From Prorocentrum cordatum (taxonomy: Eukaryota; Sar; Dinophyceae; Prorocentrales; Prorocentraceae): 64,000 bases of DNA. Below the pieces are notes generated by a model. The model was not told the DNA's origin and did no database searches. It saw only the letters and a list, made by a program, of their open reading frames with translations. A program made the position numbers and the translations under genes. The stretch is from the NCBI GenBank assembly GCA_963575745.1, contig CAUYUJ010003603.1, forward strand, positions 1 to 64,000, given 5' to 3'. Each line of letters starts with the position of its first letter. Positions within the stretch are counted from its first letter, which is position 1. Shown piece by piece: positions 31,215 to 40,717 of this stretch.

Positions 31215-31776
31215 CTTGTCGCTTCCTTGCGACCGCCTCGAAGTTGAAGGGGATGCTTTTCTTTCGATTCTTGTTCCAAAGACCAGGAGAACGTACCCGA
31301 CGCAGCATGCTCGCTGCTCCGATCGGGGCACGGTGAAGATTCTGAATCAAGTGTTTGGGCGGTTGGCTTCCACCGATCCTCTCGCCCCTTTCGGTGCGAG
31401 CGGCTTCCGTACTCGGTGGAATCATTTGCTTTCGGCCCTGGGCGTCCCTCTTGCCAAAGCGGGTCAGGGGCTCAACCTGACGCCCGCATGTCTGCGGGGC
31501 TCTGGCGCAACAGACTTCTATATCGCTACGGAAGACGTCCCTCGCGTCTTCTGGCGGGGGCGTTGGCGTCAGGCTTCCAGTGCTGAGCGCTACCTGCAAG
31601 CCGCCGCCGCTTCCACAGTTCTTGCTGCGCTGCCCGTGCCCGCACGGGCGCGGATCCTGTTCTTCGCCACCGCCAGCGACCGCCTTGTCGCTTCATTTCT
31701 CCAAGTCGGCCCCGCCGCTTGGCCTGCCCTACTTGCGGCCGCCCGCCGAAACCTTGTCACTTCGCAAGGTCCTTGA
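31141..31776 (+). CDS. YR retrotransposon ORF4: tyrosine recombinase catalytic domain
   Basis: Open from at least 31018, with an ATG at 31141, to the stop 31774-31776, overlapping the end of ORF3 in another frame. Catalytic pattern by codon: Arg I in FLRPGEL (31180-31182), candidate lysine in VPKTR (31279-31281), Arg II in ACLRGSGAT (31495-31497), Trp in GRWRQ (31564-31566) and the nucleophile Tyr in ERYLQ (31591-31593). The usual His three residues before Arg II is Ala here. Tyrosine recombinases cut and rejoin DNA through a 3'-phosphotyrosine; in YR retroelements they integrate a circular DNA copy. The N-terminal core-binding domain is not in this frame, so it is either in the ORF3 C-terminus and joined by frameshifting or lost to a mutation near 31000-31140. 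B1 begins 12 bp after the stop. Confidence 0.82.
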   Translation: MAALLLMGFTMFLRPGELLASRRCDLSLPCDRLEVEGDAFLSILVPKTRRTYPTQHARCSDRGTVKILNQVFGRLASTDPLAPFGASGFRTRWNHLLSALGVPLAKAGQGLNLTPACLRGSGATDFYIATEDVPRVFWRGRWRQASSAERYLQAAAASTVLAALPVPARARILFFATASDRLVASFLQVGPAAWPALLAAARRNLVTSQGP

Positions 31777-31787
31777 GCACGGGTATG

Positions 31788-31945
31788 GCTGCCTCGCCGT
31801 CGTCGGCGAGCAGGCGGTCTCCCCCGCCTGACGCGCGGCGCCCCGGCACGAGCGCGCGGGACGGGCCTGCCCATTTTGGGCCGCCCCGCGCGCGCGAGCC
31901 GCGGCCGCGCTCGGAGACAGCTCGCTAGCGCGCGAGCGGGAGAAT
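31788..31945 (+). repeat. Split direct repeat B1
   Basis: 158 bp starting 'gctgcctcgccgtcgtcggc' and ending 'gcgagcgggagaat'; it matches B2 at 32034-32191 with one substitution (tttt/tttg in 'cccatttt'). It contains two palindromes, 'gctcgctagcgcgcgagc' and a 'cgagccgcgg...gcgctcgg' block. Its last three bases overlap the start of A2. Confidence 0.92.
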
Positions 31946-31999
31946 GCCTCTTCTATTCTCTGTGAGCAAGCTCCTGCTGTCTCCGCAGCTTCTCTGCCC
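31943..31999 (+). repeat. Split direct repeat A2
   Basis: 57 bp identical to A1. It sits directly between B1 and a 34-bp spacer that leads to B2, giving the diagnostic B1-A2-B2 order. Confidence 0.92.
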
Positions 32000-32033
32000 C
32001 CCTCCCTCCTCTCCCAATCTAAGGCTGATGGGC

Positions 32034-32191
32034 GCTGCCTCGCCGTCGTCGGCGAGCAGGCGGTCTCCCCCGCCTGACGCGCGGCGCCCCGGCACGAGCG
32101 CGCGGGACGGGCCTGCCCATTTGGGGCCGCCCCGCGCGCGCGAGCCGCGGCCGCGCTCGGAGACAGCTCGCTAGCGCGCGAGCGGGAGAAT
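32034..32191 (+). repeat. Split direct repeat B2 (3' end of element)
   Basis: 158 bp, 157 identical to B1. Similarity stops at 'gagaat' followed by 'tcttattctag', which belongs to the flank. Confidence 0.92.
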
Positions 32192-32420
32192 TCTTATTCT
32201 AGTCCTACTCTGCTATTCTACCCGACTTTACTCGACCTAGCGTCTACTCTCCTCGGATCTGTTCTATCCTACTCTACCCTTCCTCACTCTACTGCACGTG
32301 ACCCCTACTCTACCCATATTGTACTGAGATTATCCTCTATTCTACTCTGCTTTACTCTACTCGACCCCATCAGTTATGCTATGTTAAGCCCTAGTCTACT
32401 CATGTACTGTACGCGGACAG
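32192..32420. repeat. Degenerate TACTCTA/TATTCTA repeat flanking the YR element
   Basis: Loose repetition of 'ctactct', 'tattcta' and 'cctactctac' words. Similar words (ctattctattac, actattct) occur just upstream of the element at 22050-22088, so the element appears to have landed inside this repeat. Confidence 0.6.
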
Positions 32421-32689
32421 TGTGTGACAATTGAGTGACGACCAATGGGGCGCCATTTAACACGTCACAGAAAATTGGTCGACTCGAATAGCAGAGGAAA
32501 CCCTGGGACAACAGAGGAAGCCATGCGAATAGCAGAGGAAACCATGCGGATGCAGAGGATTCCATGCGGACATTTTGGCGACTGCAAGGGCAAAGTAGAA
32601 GGGGGTCAGCAGTGGGCCTTTCTGTACGCATGGAGCTAGGAGTCATATAGGCACGCCTATTTTGCGAAGGACGAAGACACGATGTCAAC

Positions 32690-32890
32690 AATGACGCGTC
32701 GACGGCGACGACCATCACGACGAATCGACGGCGACGACGAGGGCGAGCGCGACATCGACGACGACCTCGTCCACGACGTCGACGACGACGTCGGCGGCAA
32801 CGACGAGGGCGACGACGATGACGACGCCGAGGACGACGACGTCGACGATGGCCACGACGACCGGCGTCAGCGACGTCGACGCCGACGCCG
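32690..32890. repeat. (GAC)n-rich region
   Basis: gac/cga triplet repeat that translates as Asp-rich protein; no gene is inferred. Confidence 0.75.
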
Positions 32891-33781
32891 AGGTAGTGGC
32901 GGCGCTGACGGGCGCCGAGCGCCTGCAGCTGGCCGTGGCGCCTGGCGGCGCGCGGGCCCCAGCGGCAGCCGCTTCCGATCGGAGGTTCTCAAGGCGTTCC
33001 GCATGCTTTGCGGTTGGCGTTGCAAGGACCGTGTGCGATGTGACGTCGCCGGCCCGTTCATGACACGCCGTCCCCCACCTCTGGGGCAGCGTACACAGGA
33101 GGATCCCTGGCAGGGACTAGCGTGTGTACAGACTGGGGCCCTCCCAGGGGATCGCCTCGCGGGGATATCGTGCTCTTCGGAGGTCGGTGTTGCACGCTAT
33201 CTTTCCGCCGCCAACCGAAGGGTTAACTCAGCCCGGGCCGCAGCAAGCGAGAAAGGTTGTCGTCTTGCTCGTTTCGCTTCCCGGGTCGAGCACTCGCGGC
33301 TGCACATTCGGAGTGTTTGCGGGGGGGGTGGTCTGGACGGTTTCGGACGATTTCGGAGGTGGATCGGAGCGTTTCTGGAGGGATTCGAGGGAGGAGGAAA
33401 AGAAGGAAGAGGACCAGAGTAAACCCAAGATGTATCAGCGATGGGGGGCAACACACCCTCCCGTGTCAAATCGCCTCCACCAGGAGTTCCTACAAAAGCA
33501 CTCCTCTCGATTGCGCGAAGTGCCCCCCCTTCGAAAGGGGAGCGCTCCATGCGCCCGCGCATCAGACGGGAGAGCGCCGGTTTGAGAGACGTTGGCCTGC
33601 ATCAGCGGCACCGCAACGGGTACTCCCTGACGGGTATTTTCTGGAGGTTTGCCGGAAGCTGCCACTTTTGGGCCTCTCTCTGGCATTGCAGCGTTGCCCA
33701 CATCGGGGAGGGTTGGGTTCGCTGGGTCACTGGCCACCAAAGTGCCCGTCAATGCAGTCCCCGTTGGAGGGGCGCTGACTC

Positions 33782-34136
33782 GAGGAGGGAGGGAGGAGGA
33801 CGAGGAGGAGGAGGTGGAGGAGGAGGGGGAGGAGGAGGAGGAGGAGGAGGAGAAAGAGGAGGAAGGAGGAGGAGGAGGAGGAGGAGGAAAGAGGAGGAAG
33901 GAGGAGGAGAAAGAGGAGGAAGGAGGAGGAGGAGGGGAGAGGAGGAACGAGGAGGAGGAAGGGAGGAGGAGAAGGAGAAAGAGGAGGAAGGATGAGGAGG
34001 GAGGAGGAGGAGGAGGGACGAGGAGGAGGAGGAGCAGGATGGCGGAGAAGGAGGAGGAGGAGGAGGAGGAGGAGGAGGAGGGAGGAGGAGGAGGAGGAGG
34101 AGGAGGAGGGAGGAGGAGGAGGAGGAGGAGGAGGAC
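33782..34136. repeat. (AGG)n purine tract
   Basis: About 355 bp of imperfect agg/gga triplets, almost all purine on the plus strand. Open frames in it encode Glu/Gly/Arg or, on the complement, Pro/Ser/Leu runs and are artefacts. Confidence 0.95.
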
Positions 34137-35700
34137 ACAAGGACAAGGACATCCGCATAAAGGGGGTCAGCGTCAGCACCTACGAAGGAGCTGCGCGCGC
34201 GACTAGCAACATCCACTGCGATTAGATTGTGCCGCTGACCCTCTCATGGGGGCCGGCAGGGGGCATGTCCCGAAGCTTCAAGGGACGAGCTCCGAGGTGG
34301 CCCCGTAAGAGAGGCTCGCTACCTTTGGAGTGCGTGTCCCAACGGTCGGGACCAGAAATATTTAATTTTCACTGGTTGTTTGGGTTTTCGGTCGCAGACG
34401 CTTAATTGAGTGATTACACGGCGCGCTCTTCGTTTCGCTTCCTGATGCCTCCTGGGAACGCGTAAACCAAGCGAGCGTGGCCATCGCAAGATGCTGCTGG
34501 GCTCCGCGAGAACGACGCGCGCGCTGTAGATGTATTTTCATGTGCTGGTGGAAAGCGGCGCGATGCGGGAAGCATCTGCTCTTCGGTTGGCTCGAGCGGC
34601 CCCCGAGCAGACATTGGGGCCGCATGTGCCTATATAGCCGCGGCTTGATCCCGTTCAATCAGCGCGCATTTCAAGGCTGCCTGGCAATGTCGACGGGAAT
34701 CTTCGGGACCAAACGAATATGTGCACCGTTAATCTCCGCAGGCCTCAGGCGCGGGAGTGCGCGCGCCGCGCCGCAGATCGGTACGCGCGCTCAGGCGAGG
34801 ACGCGGCCCTGCGTCGATCGGCCCGCCGCCTCAGGGCGCGCGCGGCGTCCGCCCTTGGAAACCCCGCCAGGCCGGATCGGTGAAATGAAAGATTTTGTTG
34901 TTTTGGGCGGGTCCAAACCGCGAAATCTTTCATTTCACCGGTCGCGGGTCTGGGTTGCGTCCGTGTCCGGGGCGGATGCGAGTGGTTCCTTGCGTGCTTA
35001 TGCGGTGGGCTCGCTCTAGGGCGTTTCGGGCCTCTCTTGGGGCCTGTCGCGCTCTTCCTCGGGTTCTCCTACTGGCTCTCCCGAGGCCCCCGTGGCGCTA
35101 TTGGGCCCACTTGCGTCGATGTGGAAGCTCGTCGAGACGTCTCGGCGACGGATTGGGGATTTGGGCTTCACCAGACGCCCAGGGTCGTTTCTCGGCGCGT
35201 TCAGGCCGACGCGTAGCCCCCCGCGATCCCCGGCCGCCCAGAGAGCGCCATTGGCGCCTGAAGGGTTTCTTGCAGGCGGCGGGATATGGTGTCCAAGTGT
35301 CGTGCGACGCAGTGCTGGGCGATCCTTCAAATCGCAAGCTCGGTCGATGCGCACAATTGGCGTCGCGTCGCTAAGATGTCGGCCTCATCGCGATCGCGAT
35401 CATGTGGGCATGAGGGCCAGTAAATCAAAATCTACAGGCCAACCAGTGAAAGATAATCATTTCTGGCCCCGACACGGGTCAGTGCGGGGGGGGGCAGCTG
35501 TTGGCCCACTCGCGTGCCCATGACAATGGGGACGCGCTGGGCGAGCAGGGCGCCCAAGCGAGGGGGGAAACAACGACGCGACCACATTCAGAAAGGAGAG
35601 AAGGAGGGGATGCGGGAAGCCCTTGCGTGCCTAGCTTTGCTGGGGGGGTAGATTATATTGTATATACGACCTGTTGTTTTCTCATTCCTAACAGAGTATA
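34137..35700. other. Intergenic sequence with one strong hairpin
   Basis: Apart from the hairpin at 34878-34940, no repeat family copy, RNA gene or protein-like frame was recognised. Confidence 0.45.
34878..34940. repeat. Perfect 18-bp inverted repeat (hairpin)
   Basis: Stem 'cggtgaaatgaaagattt' at 34878-34895 pairs perfectly with 34923-34940 around a 27-nt loop that itself contains 'ttttgg' and 'ccaaa'. Too short for a MITE with known ends; it could be a foldback remnant or a structured RNA. Confidence 0.85.
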
Positions 35701-35721
35701 TCTCCATGTATGCATGTATAT

Positions 35722-35800
35722 ACATATATATATATATATGTCTCTCTCTCTCTCGTTCTCTCTCTCTCTCTATTTCCCTCTCTCTCTATATGTATAGGGT
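35722..35800. repeat. (TA)n/(TC)n microsatellite
   Basis: A tatata run followed by ctctct blocks. Confidence 0.9.
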
Positions 35801-36152
35801 CACTTCTCTTCCTGAGCGTGCTGGCCGATGGCTGTCGTCCCGTGCAACGTCGTGTCTGTACCCTGATACCCTGCAGTAGTATCCCACAGTACCCCCTCGG
35901 TGCGGCGAGTAAGTAGGGGCGACCATACCTATTGTCACGGCGCGTGGGAGGTTGTTTTTTTTCCCGCTTTCTGTCCGCCGTCCGTACCACTGTCGGTTCG
36001 AAATAGGAGGGGCCTTAGGGATGCGCTCTAGTGGCCGTTGTGGTTGTGTCGTGTTCCAATCCTCTTCTCTTGCAGTAGTGTACCTGCCGGCTCTCCCAAA
36101 AATCATGTTCCAAGACGTTGTCGGTGCGAGCTCTCTCCTAAGGGCCATCTCG

Positions 36153-36172
36153 CCGAGCTGTCCCCGCTAGTG
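36153..36172 (-). repeat. 24-bp motif copy (degenerate)
   Basis: 'ccgagctgtccccgctagtg', a weak match to the motif 'cactccgagatatccgcgct' + 'agtg'. Better copies are at 36214-36237, 37391-37414 and 38059-38082. Confidence 0.5.
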
Positions 36173-36213
36173 ATGGTCCCTCTGAGTCTGCCCGTCTTGC
36201 TTGCCTACAGTCA

Positions 36214-36237
36214 CTCTCCGAGATATCCGCGCTAGTG
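36214..36237 (-). repeat. 24-bp motif copy
   Basis: 'cactctccgagatatccgcg' followed by 'ctagtg'. The motif has complementary ends (cact/agtg) and recurs four times in the decayed coding region. Confidence 0.65.
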
Positions 36238-37390
36238 CTCCTCTTGGCGGTGCAAGTGGGCCTTCCCACGCGCGGCCGCTGGAGCTGGCCGCTTCCCCAT
36301 GACGTGGCGCACTTCTGCGTCGTCAAGTTTCTGCGGGAGTCGTTCTGCAACAACCGCTTCCCATGTGTCTCCTACTCTCCTACTTTGGGGTCCACCACCA
36401 TAGATGGCCCCCTCCTGTACGGGTGGAATTTCGCCTTGCACCCGATGTCGGGCCAGTTCTCGTAATATTTGCCGAAGTCCCCCTTCATGTTGTCCACCCA
36501 TTATTTCATGTGCTCGTCTTCGGGGAAGCTCTCTTGCGTCGTCACCAGTTGCTGCCAGTCCACTTTGCACCCGAGCTTCCACTGGTCTCCCCTCGAGTTG
36601 GGGCTGGGGCCTTCCCACCACAGCTTGTTAGGGCAGGCCAGTCCGCACGAGCAGGCGCAGTCCTTCTTTGCGTCCCATCCTGCGCTCCTCCTGCACACGT
36701 TGAACAGATGCATGCTATCGCTCCGCTTGTCCGCGATGTCGAGCGCCTTGAGGTACTTTGGTTGCGTCTACCCCTTGTTATGTGCCGTCTTGTATTCGCT
36801 CATCTCGTGCAGCTCCTTGTCCTTCTCTTCTAGTTCCTTTGCCGTGTTATTCTGCGCATCGTAGTGCATCCGCCATGTTTCCTCCTGTTTGCTGAAGGCT
36901 GCGATCATGCCCCCATTTGTTTTCTGATGCCCCCCAACAGTGTTTTTGACATCTCTTTGGGCCTCTCGATGACCTGCTTGTTCCTTTGGTTGCGTGACTT
37001 CATCTTAGGTCCTACCTCAGCTTCTATGATCGCCTTCGCTGGCTGGATTTGCCCCAAGGGTTGAGCTGCCCACGCGATGCCTTTAGCTTTCCTCTTCTGT
37101 TATCGCCGCACTTGTTCCTTTGTGATGCACGGGTCTCCTCCATGCCGAATCTTTTCCTCATCACTCCACCCGATCCACTCCTCCTGCCTGAGCGCCAGTT
37201 CGCAGTCGATTCGCGCCCTCTTCCATTGACTTCCTTGTTTTCCTTGGTATTTGTCATGTCCTGGTTCGTTCTTGGCGGGCTCCCTGTGGCTCTCGATCAT
37301 CTTATAGTACCCGAGCCCCGTTGCCGCATCGGCCGTTTGGCCATAGCTTGTCGCTGTCGGTGAATGCCATGGGCAGCCTCCAGCGTCCTG

Positions 37391-37414
37391 CACTCCGAGA
37401 TATTCTCGCTAGTG
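37391..37414 (-). repeat. 24-bp motif copy
   Basis: 'cactccgagatattctcgct' followed by 'agtg'; the best-preserved ends of the four copies. Confidence 0.65.
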
Positions 37415-37804
37415 CCCGAGCGCATTTGGACCGTCGTTGAGCCAGATGGGCTGTGGGGGCCGAAGGTGATCGATGTAGGCAGATGGGTTGTGCCTAGTGG
37501 TCCCAGGTGCATCACATAGTACTCTGGAGTCGGGTCCCATCATTCCCCCCCGCTGTCTGTGACTCATCGTTGCATTGTGTATATGATGGTTGTAAAGTAT
37601 ACAGAATTCCCCAGACACGCCGTATCTCCGCACGTGTAAAGGAGTCGGGGGGAGGTAGAGACATGTCGTGTCGTCACGAATGGAGACGTCGGTTACAGAT
37701 TGGGACGGGAGGTCTGTTTGCTGCCTGGGAGGTCTCATCCCAGGGCGTTTCTCTGCAACGCCGCTTCCCGTTCAGTTTGGAACTTTAGGGCCAGCTTGTA
37801 CATC

Positions 37805-39190
37805 TTACCCTCCCGGAAAAAAGAGTCCGAGCTTGGCGAGGCGCTCGACGTCCATGCTGAATGCCTCTGCTATCTTTTCATCCTCTGAAAGATGTCGCGT
37901 CGCTTGTCCGCTGTCGGGCACTCCTGCTGGGCCCATCTGCCCTGGGGCGGCCTCTCGAGGGGCGGCGTCCTCAGAGCTCAGAGCTGATTCCGTCGGAGGG
38001 GCCGTGGAAGTGCTTGTCCGCGTCAGCCGCGGTCTGGCACTCTGCTCTGGGGTTTTTGCACTCCGAGGCATCCTTGCTAATGCAACCATCCCCTCTCTCA
38101 GCGGCGCCGACGCTCGCTGGGGTTCTCGTTCCACCACCCTCTCCAGTTCCGTCTTGGGCGCCGCCGACTGAGACTTCCTGCCGCCCACGAAGACTATCAG
38201 CATCCCTACTGCCATCTTCAGATTGTGGCCCGAGAACTTGTCCAGCTTCGCCATGATCTCCTCGTTCGTGTCCTTCGGGAGTGCTGCTCTGTCGTTGGGG
38301 GTCTCGTTGATGCCGATCTGAATATTGCCCGGGCCCTCCTCCCAGAACTGCTGCTTGTCCTCGTTCGGGTTCTTGTTCTTGCTGTTGCGGGCCGTGTAGC
38401 TCTCGCTGACCTTGCACATCTTTTTCGTCTCTGTGACCACGGCTTGACTGTATGCGTCGTTGCCGTCCACCAGCATCGGGAAGTCGTTCAGCGTGTCCAT
38501 TGCCCGATTCATCGATGCTGCCACTGATGCGGCTGATGCGGCCTCGTCTTTCTGCCATTTGTCACCATCTTTTTGATACCCTCAATGAGCGCCAGCCCCG
38601 TGTGGATGCCTGGTGGCCCGAGCAGGTGCCCCTGGCCTCTCTCCCTGACTAGGTCCCCGTAGCAGTGGCCCGCTGCCATCGACTTCCGAAACGCCCAATT
38701 GCTGACTGGTACGAGGTAGAAGTCCGTGGTCATGTGCTTCATCTCTCTCATCTCTGCCGTCGAGCGGAGGGCCAGGCGCTGAAGCCCGTTGATGCATCTT
38801 CCGAGGTCGGGCTCCTCGTAGCCTTCCGCTGCTTGGGGCTGCTGGCGGAAGGGCCTGCGGCGTCTCCCCCCTCCCTGGCCGCCCCCTCCCGTTGCCGCGG
38901 CCGCGGCCGCGGGCGGATCCCCTGCAGCCTTGGCGCTGGCCGCGCCCATTGCCCACGGGTCCTCGCCCTCTCCCTGCCGGCCTGGCGGTGCTTCGGCTCC
39001 CCCTCCATCTCTGCGTCTGCCCGTCTTTCGGGAGGGGGCAGTCGCCAGGAAGCACCCGCCATCTTTTGGAAGCAAAGCGCTGTGGGGTCCTGGATGGCGG
39101 CAGCGGACGTGTATCTGAAACTCTCTCAGAGATTCGGCCTGAAAGCCACAGGGGGAGCAGCCGAGAGAAGAAGGCCCCTGAACTGGGTGA
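37805..39190 (-). pseudogene. LINE-like C-terminal region, frameshifted
   Basis: Two minus-strand frames form one protein-like unit. The first (39075-38509) has a Gly/Arg-rich stretch, then LQRLALRSTAEMREMKHMT and GQGHLLGPPGIHTGLALIEG. The second (38524-37805) continues with MNRAMDTLNDFPMLVDGNDA and AKLDKFSGHNLKMAVGML. They join through a -1/+1 shift near 38550, where the second frame is already open upstream of its first ATG. From memory, this layout (zinc fingers, Gly/Arg-rich linker, helical domain with a GHGLGPP-like motif) resembles tails of dinoflagellate LINE-type polyproteins; this was not checked by search. Later stops and shifts indicate decay. Confidence 0.45.
38059..38082 (-). repeat. 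24-bp motif copy
   Basis: 'cactccgaggcatccttgct' followed by 'aatg'. Confidence 0.55.
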
Positions 39191-39207
39191 TTCCAACCAC
39201 TTCTGTT

Positions 39208-39483
39208 TTATTTATAGCATCTCCCATGACTCTCCGTGGCCCTCATGACATGGTCGATCGTAATTGTTGCTGTTGCGAATGGGCTCGAGCACCATGGGCA
39301 TTGATTGGTTACCATTAGGCTGGGGATCAACGGTTGGCAGTTGTGCACCACTCTCCTGTGCGTTGCCAGCGTTGCTGCCGTAGTGAATTGCGCCCCACAC
39401 ACCTGTCCTTCAGTACCCGTCTCCCAGTCGCACCAATAAGGAGTAAAGAGCTCGTCCCCGCCTGGCACATCTGCTAACTTAGT
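39208..39483 (-). pseudogene. Zinc-finger fragment, probably from a LINE polyprotein tail
   Basis: Minus-strand frame ending at 39208 whose last ~90 residues hold two C2H2-like fingers: CGAQFTTAATLATHRRVVH (C-x12-H-x4-H, with an earlier Cys) and CPWCSSPFATATITIDH (C-x2-C-x12-H, second His further on). Upstream the frame enters the AGG tract and is meaningless, so the 5' part of the gene is missing or replaced by repeat. The fragment lies directly before, and in the same orientation as, the region 37805-39190. Confidence 0.5.
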
Positions 39484-39492
39484 ATCCCATGC

Positions 39493-40190
39493 CAGGAGGA
39501 GGAGGAGGAGGAGGAGGGAGGAGGCGGAAAAGGAGGAGGGAGGAGGAGGAGGAGGAGGAGGAGGAGGAGGAGGAGGAGGAGGAGGAGGAGGAGGAGGAGG
39601 AGGAGGAGGAGGAGGGGAGGAGGGAGGGGGAGAGGAGGAGGAGGAGGGGAGGAGGATGAGGAGGAGAGGAGGAGGAGGAGGGAGGAGGAGGAGGAGGAGG
39701 AGGAGGAGGAGGAGGTGAGGAGGAGGAGGAGGAGGAGGAGGAGGAGAGGAGGAGGAGGAGGAGGCGGAGGAGGAGGAGGAGGAGGAGAGGAGGAGGAGGA
39801 GGAGGAGGAAGAGGAGGAACAGGAAAAGGAAAAGGAAAAGGAAAAGGAGGAGGAGGAGGGAGGAGGAGGAGGAGGAGGAGGAGGAGGAGGAGGAGGAGGG
39901 GAGGAGGAGGGGGAGGGGGAGGGGGAGGGGGGGGGAGGGGGAGGAGGAGGAGAGGAGGAGGAGGAGGAGGAGGAGGAGGAGGAGGAGGAGGAGAGGAGGA
40001 GGAGGAGGAGGAGGAGGAGGAGGAGGAGGAGGAGGAGGAGGAGAGGAGGCGGAGAGGAGGAGGAGGAGAGGAGGAGGAGGAGAGGAGGAGGAGGAGGGGA
40101 GGGGGAGGGGGAGGGGGAGGAGAGGAGGAGGCGGAGGAGGAGGAGGAGGAGGAGGGAGGAGAGAGAGGAGGAGGAGGAGGAGGAGGAGCA
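39493..40190. repeat. Long (AGG)n purine tract
   Basis: About 700 bp of nearly pure agg/gga triplets with ggg and aaagg variants (39822-39850), almost entirely purine on the plus strand. It is the longest purine tract in the window. A cac/acc-rich stretch follows to about 40435. Confidence 0.97.
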
Positions 40191-40717
40191 CCACAACCAG
40201 CAGGCTGACCATCAGCATCACCACCACCAGCACGACCACCACGAGCACCAGCATCACCAGCAGACTGACCGCCGGCACGACCACCACGACCACCAACAGC
40301 ACGAGTGACCTCCAGCACCACAACTACTAGCCACCACGCCCACCACCAATACGACCACCGCGACCACCACCAGCACGACCACGACGACCACGACGACCAC
40401 CTCCAGCACGACCACAGCGACCACCCCGACGACCGCCGCCGCCCTCCGTCCCCCTCTCCCTTCCCCCTCCCTCCCCTTCCCCTGCCGGGCCGCCCCTGCT
40501 GCTACGCTTTTTGCGCGGCTGTCACCTCCCCCTTCCTCCTCCTCCTCCTGCTGCTGCCTTCCTCTCCCCTTTGTCACGGTTGCATGACGTCGTGCGCAGG
40601 CTGGGCTCCAAAGGGGGGCCGGCCATTGTGTACAGGTGCAGGATTTGGGGGACCATTGCTCAGGGCAGCCCCCTGAGAGCTGGCGGGGGCGCCAGACCCG
40701 CGGCCAGCGAGCGGATA

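Larger units (their letters stand above)
22089..32191 (+). mobile_element. Near-intact tyrosine-recombinase retrotransposon with split direct repeats (PAT/Ngaro-like)
   Basis: Ten-kb element laid out A1 - ORF1 - ORF2 - ORF3 - ORF4 - B1 - A2 - B2. Sequence shows exact or nearly exact split repeats, a DIRS-type RT/RNase H and a YR catalytic core. Split direct repeats with YR and no LTRs are the known hallmark of PAT, kangaroo and Ngaro elements; they are thought to let a circular DNA intermediate be rebuilt before recombinase-mediated insertion. Four frames lie on one strand with 1-nt overlap, 2-nt gap and ~74-nt overlap, pointing to one polycistronic transcript. Repeat identity (57/57 and 157/158) and long undamaged frames argue for recent insertion. 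Both flanks lie in TATTCTA-type sequence and no long target duplication is evident, as expected for YR insertion. Confidence 0.88.
36140..37800 (-). pseudogene. Decayed coding region of unknown family
   Basis: On the minus strand a chain of protein-like segments in shifting frames and with internal stops. Examples are KRARIDCELALRQEEWIGW (near 37190), NQRNKQVIERPKEMSK (near 36970), a Cys-rich piece with KKDCACSCGLACPNKLWW (near 36650) and KYYENWPDIGCKAKFHPY (near 36440). The segments keep one order and orientation, so they appear to be one ancient frame broken by indels and stops. It follows the LINE-like tail region at 37805-39483 on the same strand and may belong to the same element or be a separate host pseudogene. 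No domain was recognised. Confidence 0.5.

Noticed and set aside
39479-40323. Several frames of 200-370 codons in the AGG tract
   Set aside because: They encode only Pro, Ser, Leu, Arg, Glu or Gly runs dictated by the triplet repeat.
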